64,000 nucleotides of DNA from Marinomonas sp. CT5. Lineage in GTDB: Bacteria > Pseudomonadota > Gammaproteobacteria > Pseudomonadales > Marinomonadaceae. The DNA is taken from contig NZ_CP025572.1 in assembly GCF_018336975.1 (NCBI RefSeq), positions 2,524,332 to 2,588,331 of the forward strand, read 5' to 3'. Numbering within the stretch: position 1 is the stretch's first letter; the number at the start of each line of letters is the position of its first letter. A program made the position numbers and the translations under genes. The notes below the pieces were generated by a model. That model was not told where the DNA came from. It made no database searches and worked only from the letters and a program-made list of their open reading frames with translations. Of this stretch, positions 60,063 through 64,000 are shown piece by piece.

Positions 60063-60542
60063 AGCAGAAAAACGTACAAAAATAAAGGTTCTGCGATTGA
60101 AGCCGCACGTGCTGGGGAGCAAGGTCGAGGATTCGCCGTCGTGGCTGACGAAGTAAGACATCTTGCTCAAAACACACAAAATGCCACACAAGAAATCGAA
60201 AAAATGATCGCCTTGTTGCAAACTGGCACTAGCTCAGCAGTTAAAGCCATGTCTTCAAGTCACAAGCGTTCTACCGAAGCCGTCGAACAAGTGAAGCATG
60301 AAGAAGCCTCGCTGCGTAACATCACAGAATCGGTGTATACCATTCGTGATATGAACGACAAAATATCTGCCACCGCTGAAGAGCAAGCCTCGGTCACCGC
60401 AGAAGTCAGCCGCAACGTGGAAAACATTAACGAGATTGCCTCACGCACCACAAAATCCATTCACTCAATCAGTCATTCCGCAGAGCAGCTGGCTTCATTA
60501 GCCACTCAGTTGTCGACAAAAATCAGCTACTTCAATGTCTAG
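60063..60542 (+). pseudogene. C-terminal fragment of a methyl-accepting chemotaxis protein
   Basis: After the hisI stop the frame is open and from about 60087 reads [20 protein letters not shown], the tip and descending arm of the MCP signalling coiled coil, then [20 protein letters not shown] and STKISYFNV at the end. The sensor, membrane segments and ascending arm are missing and no start signal precedes the homology, so this is a deletion scar that left the stump against hisI. Expression would need readthrough and would give a non-sensing fragment. Confidence 0.85.
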
Positions 60543-60577
60543 ACCTAACGCTGTATGATCTTCTAAGTTAAGATCTA

Positions 60578-60602
60578 AGGGGAAGCCATTCGCTTCCCCT
60601 TC
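60578..60602 (+). terminator. Terminator after the MCP fragment
   Basis: Stem AGGGGAAGC / GCTTCCCCT with CATTC loop; only a short T-rich tail. Confidence 0.6.
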
Positions 60603-60619
60603 ATTCCTAGGAGAAAATC

Positions 60620-61405
60620 ATGTGTCGTTGGATGGCGTATCAAGGTGACCCTGTTTACCTTGAGTCATTACTCTTTAAACAAGAACACTCTTTAATTCAC
60701 CAAAGTCTAAGCGCGAGAAAATCCGAAGTGACGGTCAATGCCGATGGTTTTGGTTTAGGTTGGTACGATGAGCGCGAAGAGCCCGGTCTCTATCATGAAA
60801 TATTACCCGCTTGGAGTGACAGCAACTTAAAAAGCTTAGCGCGACACATTAAAAGTGGGCTTTTCTTCGCCCATGTTCGCTCTTCCACAGGCACAGAAAC
60901 CAATCGCTCCAATTGCCATCCTTTCAGTTATAAAAATTGGTTATTCATGCACAACGGCCAAATTGGTGGTTACGAGTCTTTGCGTTGGCAACTGGATCGC
61001 ATGGTTCCAGAGCATCTTTATGGTCATCGTCATGGGGCAACCGACTCCGAAGTTATTTTCTTATTGATGTTGGCGAATGGATTAGAAAGCGACCCAGAAA
61101 AAGCCATTGAAGTGACTCTGGCACAAATCCTCCATATGATGAAACAGAAGAACATAGAAGAGCCCTTACGATTCACCGCCGTGTTTTCCGATGGAGTAGA
61201 AATCACGGCAATTCGTTTTTCCAGTGATGCACTCGCTCCAAGTCTGTACTACAAACAATTTGATGACCATATTGTGATTGGCTCAGAACCTCTCGATCAC
61301 TCTAGTCAGAGTTGGAATCAAGTGCCGGCTGGACACATCGCCAAAATAAAAGACCAAACTTACCAAGTTCAGCCTTTGCCTGAGCTATTAAAAATGACTG
61401 CCTAG
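60620..61405 (+). CDS. Class II glutamine amidotransferase (YafJ type)
   Basis: 261 residues. Ntn-type nucleophile Cys2 exposed by removal of Met1 (MCRWMAYQGDP), then ADGFGLGWYDE, FFAHVRSSTGTETNRSNCHPF and MHNGQIGGYESLRW. This matches YafJ/DUG3-like amidotransferases of unresolved physiological role. A terminator overlaps its stop codon. Confidence 0.9.
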   Translation: MCRWMAYQGDPVYLESLLFKQEHSLIHQSLSARKSEVTVNADGFGLGWYDEREEPGLYHEILPAWSDSNLKSLARHIKSGLFFAHVRSSTGTETNRSNCHPFSYKNWLFMHNGQIGGYESLRWQLDRMVPEHLYGHRHGATDSEVIFLLMLANGLESDPEKAIEVTLAQILHMMKQKNIEEPLRFTAVFSDGVEITAIRFSSDALAPSLYYKQFDDHIVIGSEPLDHSSQSWNQVPAGHIAKIKDQTYQVQPLPELLKMTA

Positions 61406-61416
61406 CGGTCATTTTT
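61390..61416 (+). terminator. Terminator overlapping the stop codon of the amidotransferase gene
   Basis: AAAAATGAC / GTCATTTTT with a 9-base loop; the TAG stop (61403-61405) lies in the loop. T run at 61412-61416. Confidence 0.75.
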
Positions 61417-61543
61417 ATCTTCCACATTATTGCCACTTTGCCTTCCTACTTCCTTTGATCTACATCATGCGATTTACCTTTTTGGCTGGTAACCTGAATG
61501 AGTAAAGCATTCAATCGTATTGATTCAATTAAAAGGAGCTAGC

Positions 61544-62302
61544 ATGATCAATTACCAACTAAACAATAAAAAAGCCATGGTGACCGGTGGAGCCTCTGGC
61601 ATAGGTTTGGCCTGCGTTGAATTATTGGCCTACTCTGGTGCTGACGTAGCGATTTGGGATTTGCATGATGAAGCGCTGGAAAAAGCCAAGCAGCATATTA
61701 GCCAATACGATGTGAAATGCATTACGGTAAAAGTCGATGTGAGCAATCCAGAATCCGTGAAAGCCGCTATGGACGAAACCGTCAAACAACTCGGTAGCTT
61801 AGATATTACGGTCAACAATGCTGGCATCGGTGGCCCAGCGTGCAAATCAGGCGATTACTCAGATGACGATTGGCGAAAAGTCATAGACGTGAACTTTAAT
61901 GGCGTGTTCTATTGTCAACGTGAAGCCATTGCGGCCATGCGTAAAAACGGCTCTGGTAGCATTATCAATATGGCGTCCATTCTTGGCCAAGTGACTTTCC
62001 CAAATGCCCCCGCTTACGTCAGCGCTAAACACGGGGTTGTCGGTATGTCTAAAGCCGCTGCGGTGGAGCACGCAGAAGACAACATTCGTGTCAACGTGGT
62101 TGGTCCTGGCTTTATCCATACGCCATTGGTTGATCAACACATGGATGCAGACACCCTAAACATGCTGGCTGAAAAGCACGCCCTAAAACGTCTGGGCAAA
62201 CCAGAAGAAGTCGCCCACCTTGTTGCTTGGTTAGCCAGTGATGCCTCGTCTTTTGTGACAGCGTCTTATTACCCAATAGACGGTGGTTACCTAGCGCAAT
62301 AA
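61544..62302 (+). CDS. Short-chain dehydrogenase/reductase
   Basis: 252 residues from the ATG at 61544 with AAGGAG upstream. Rossmann motif TGGASGIGLAC near residue 13, NNAG at about 89, Ser in MASILGQ and the catalytic YVSAKHG, C-terminal substrate loop. Classical SDR; resembles 3-oxoacyl-ACP reductase or glucose/ribitol dehydrogenases. Substrate unknown, alone between terminators. Confidence 0.88.
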   Translation: MINYQLNNKKAMVTGGASGIGLACVELLAYSGADVAIWDLHDEALEKAKQHISQYDVKCITVKVDVSNPESVKAAMDETVKQLGSLDITVNNAGIGGPACKSGDYSDDDWRKVIDVNFNGVFYCQREAIAAMRKNGSGSIINMASILGQVTFPNAPAYVSAKHGVVGMSKAAAVEHAEDNIRVNVVGPGFIHTPLVDQHMDADTLNMLAEKHALKRLGKPEEVAHLVAWLASDASSFVTASYYPIDGGYLAQ

Positions 62303-62351
62303 GTACCGAGCAAACACTTGTTTGAATTATGATTATTTGAGCTATAAAAAC

Positions 62352-62390
62352 AAAAAACCGTCACTTCAAAATGAAGTGACGGTTTTTTTA
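62352..62390. terminator. Bidirectional terminator
   Basis: 17-bp stem AAAAAACCGTCACTTCA / TGAAGTGACGGTTTTTT with a 3-base loop, between convergent SDR and oxygenase genes. Confidence 0.95.
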
Positions 62391-62402
62391 TGACCAAACA
62401 CG

Positions 62403-63359
62403 TTATGCGCTTTCTTTCTCTCGATAAGCGTAAGTCGCGTCAAAACGTGACTGAATCCAGTCGCCGCTTAGAATCGCCTCATACTTGGCGGGTTTCTCTT
62501 CTGTAGCACAACTTGGTACACAAGCTACGCTGGTTTCATAATCTGGTTCCACAAAGAATGGGAAGGAATAACGATGCACATCTGGCATGGATGCTCTCAC
62601 ACGGTGCGCTGTCGAAACGTATTCATCGTTGGTCCAGCGCTGCATCAAATCACCAATATTGACCACTAACGCTTCATCGATTGGTGTCGCATCGACCCAC
62701 TCACCTTGGCGGTTTTTCACTTGTAGCCCACCCGTTTGATCTTGCAACAACAAGGTCACACAACCGTAATCCGTGTGCGCCCCGGCTCCGTTATCATGGT
62801 CATTGGCAGGACGTGGCGGATAATGAATCATGCGCATAACCGTCACATGGTCTTTAAAGCAACGGGTGAAAAAGTCATCGTCCAAAGACAAGGCTTGTGC
62901 CATGGCCGTTAGTAGCTTTTGCGCCACTTGGAAAGCTTGCACATAATATTCTTGTAGCACTTCTAATGTCACAGGATCACTTGGATTCTGGTTAGGACCA
63001 TAGGCCGTTGGGTATTTAAGCGCCAAAGGATGGTCTTTCGGGAAATCCAACGCCATATCAAAAGTTTCTTTCCAATCCGCATGGCCGATTTCATCAAGCT
63101 GTTCTTCGCCAATGTTGCCGTAACCACGGTGATTGATACTGTTTCTAATATCGATCGCGTTTTTTACATCTTGAGGCTGGTTAAAAAAGCGTTTGGCTTC
63201 ACGCATCAAGGCGTCCATTAGCGCTTTAGGAAGTCCAGTATTCACTAAATAAAAGAAACCAATTTCTCGGCACGCCTTATCTAGGGCGTTTATTTCTGTC
63301 TGACGAACCGATTCACTTTCATGAGTCAGCTTAGATAAATCAATCAATGGAATAGACAT
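62403..63359 (-). CDS. Isopenicillin-N-synthase-family 2-oxoglutarate/Fe(II) oxygenase
   Basis: 318 residues. N-terminal DIOX_N part (IPLIDLSKL, ACREIGFFYLVNTGLP), iron triad from AHTDYGCVTLLLQD (His, Asp) and STAHRV (distal His), and the RYSFPFF motif for 2-oxoglutarate or substrate carboxylate. Non-heme iron oxygenase of unknown substrate, as common in marine gammaproteobacteria. Lies beside the helicase gene on the minus strand. Confidence 0.88.
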   Translation of the reverse strand: MSIPLIDLSKLTHESESVRQTEINALDKACREIGFFYLVNTGLPKALMDALMREAKRFFNQPQDVKNAIDIRNSINHRGYGNIGEEQLDEIGHADWKETFDMALDFPKDHPLALKYPTAYGPNQNPSDPVTLEVLQEYYVQAFQVAQKLLTAMAQALSLDDDFFTRCFKDHVTVMRMIHYPPRPANDHDNGAGAHTDYGCVTLLLQDQTGGLQVKNRQGEWVDATPIDEALVVNIGDLMQRWTNDEYVSTAHRVRASMPDVHRYSFPFFVEPDYETSVACVPSCATEEKPAKYEAILSGDWIQSRFDATYAYREKESA

Positions 63360-63376
63360 TGCGTGTTCCTTGTTCC

Positions 63377-64000
63377 TTATGCTCTGGTAGACAATTTAAT
63401 TAACTGTGTATGCTTGGGATTAAAGCGTTTAAGTCCTACTTCGCCAAAATCCACAAAAATCATTTGTTTCGCATCTTGTTCTTGGCGTACAACGACCCCC
63501 TGACCAAATTGATCATGGCGAACTTTGTCGCCGGGCTGTAACAGACTTTTTCCTTCAACACGATGACGGAAGGTCAATGACGGCGAAGGATCCACCGCAT
63601 TTAAATAACGCTGAAACACCGAACCTTTTTCTGTATCAATTGGCGTGCCAACATTTTCCACATACCAAGATTCACATATTTGACTGACTGCATAGGGTTG
63701 GGCTTCAAACACAAAACGGGACAAAGACAAACTTTTCAAAGCGGCGCGAGGAATGTCCCCCTGTTTCATGCGCTTACTTTCATCCGCTGTCGGCGTTTCC
63801 AATATAACGAGCTTCTGTTTCGCGCGGGTAATCGCCACATAAAACAAACGGCGCTCAGACGCTAGATCTGTCGCAGCTTGTTTATCGATCGCACTTAAAT
63901 CTTCGTCGTAATAAGGAAAGCGGCCTTCTTGCAAACCGGACAATAACACTTGATCGAATTCCAAACCTTTCGACTTGTGTATCGTCATCAAATGCACACC
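63377..64000 (-). CDS. UvrD/Rep-family DNA helicase, C-terminal part
   Basis: Runs off the right edge, so only the last about 207 residues are seen. Superfamily-1 motif V LMTIHKSKGLEF and motif VI ERRLFYVAITRAKQKL are present, followed by a tudor/KOW-like C-terminal module GDKVRHDQFGQGVVVRQE, as in UvrD and PcrA. 3'-5' helicase for repair or replication restart. Whether it is uvrD itself or a paralogue needs the N-terminal part. Confidence 0.9.
   Translation of the reverse strand, partial: GVHLMTIHKSKGLEFDQVLLSGLQEGRFPYYDEDLSAIDKQAATDLASERRLFYVAITRAKQKLVILETPTADESKRMKQGDIPRAALKSLSLSRFVFEAQPYAVSQICESWYVENVGTPIDTEKGSVFQRYLNAVDPSPSLTFRHRVEGKSLLQPGDKVRHDQFGQGVVVRQEQDAKQMIFVDFGEVGLKRFNPKHTQLIKLSTRA

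Overview
The window is a densely packed chromosomal segment of a marine gammaproteobacterium. Gene order (ibaG-murA-hisG-hisD beside a degS/algW-type protease, lptCAB-rpoN-ptsN, mreBCD-maf-rng-yhdP, gatCAB opposite mreBCD, rsmI/lpoA-yraN-diaA, rplM-rpsI with zapE and sspAB) resembles pseudomonads and Oceanospirillales. The moderately AT-rich base composition and short intergenic gaps fit a Marinomonas-like member of the Oceanospirillales; that placement is inference from memory of synteny, not a database result.

Layout. 1-3.9 kb: end of a polyamine-type ABC transporter (ydcTUV-like) followed by patD (gamma-aminobutyraldehyde dehydrogenase), a putrescine-to-GABA module. 3.9-6.1 kb: a Spy/CpxP-like periplasmic protein, a small nucleotidyltransferase-like protein and a HAD phosphatase. 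6.1-12.1 kb: a thiamine operon thiC-thiDE(fusion)-thiS-thiG-thiH under a TPP riboswitch with a recognisable promoter. 12.1-20.1 kb: rsmI, divergent lpoA-yraN-diaA, sspA-sspB, rplM-rpsI, zapE, yhcB/zapG. 20.1-28.9 kb: Nif3-like gene, degS, an SRPBCC membrane protein, hisD, hisG (short form), murA, ibaG and mlaFEDC. 28.9-36.1 kb: yrbG-lptC-lptA-lptB-rpoN-ptsN-ptsO-mgtE-darP, all on the plus strand. 36.1-45.2 kb: a minus-strand block mreB-mreC-mreD-maf-rng-yhdP-nitrilase (transcribed right to left). 45.4-48.7 kb: gatC-gatA-gatB. 48.7-52.3 kb: MetE-like protein, LexA-controlled umuDC, msrB.

52.3-58.4 kb is the only clearly accessory region. It lies between msrB and the 4.5S RNA gene ffs and holds a stop-interrupted remnant of a P2-type phage tail gene (gpU), a 573-residue protein with an apparent GT-A glycosyltransferase-like N-terminus and a C-terminal OTU-type cysteine protease domain (a candidate effector that could act on host ubiquitin), an IS110-family (IS1111-like) insertion sequence with subterminal inverted repeats and room for a bridge RNA, and three decayed direct repeats of about 0.24-0.43 kb that alternate with two single genes (an unknown 119-residue protein and a TolA/TonB-C-like lipoprotein). 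This cassette-like array and the OTU protein are the most unusual items.

58.4-64 kb: ffs with its promoter, a two-domain 6-carboxytetrahydropterin synthase-type protein with a probable TTG start, hisI, the stump of a chemotaxis receptor, a YafJ-type glutamine amidotransferase, a short-chain dehydrogenase, a 2-oxoglutarate/Fe(II)-type oxygenase and the C-terminus of a UvrD-family helicase running off the end. No tRNA, 16S/23S/5S rRNA or CRISPR array was recognised.
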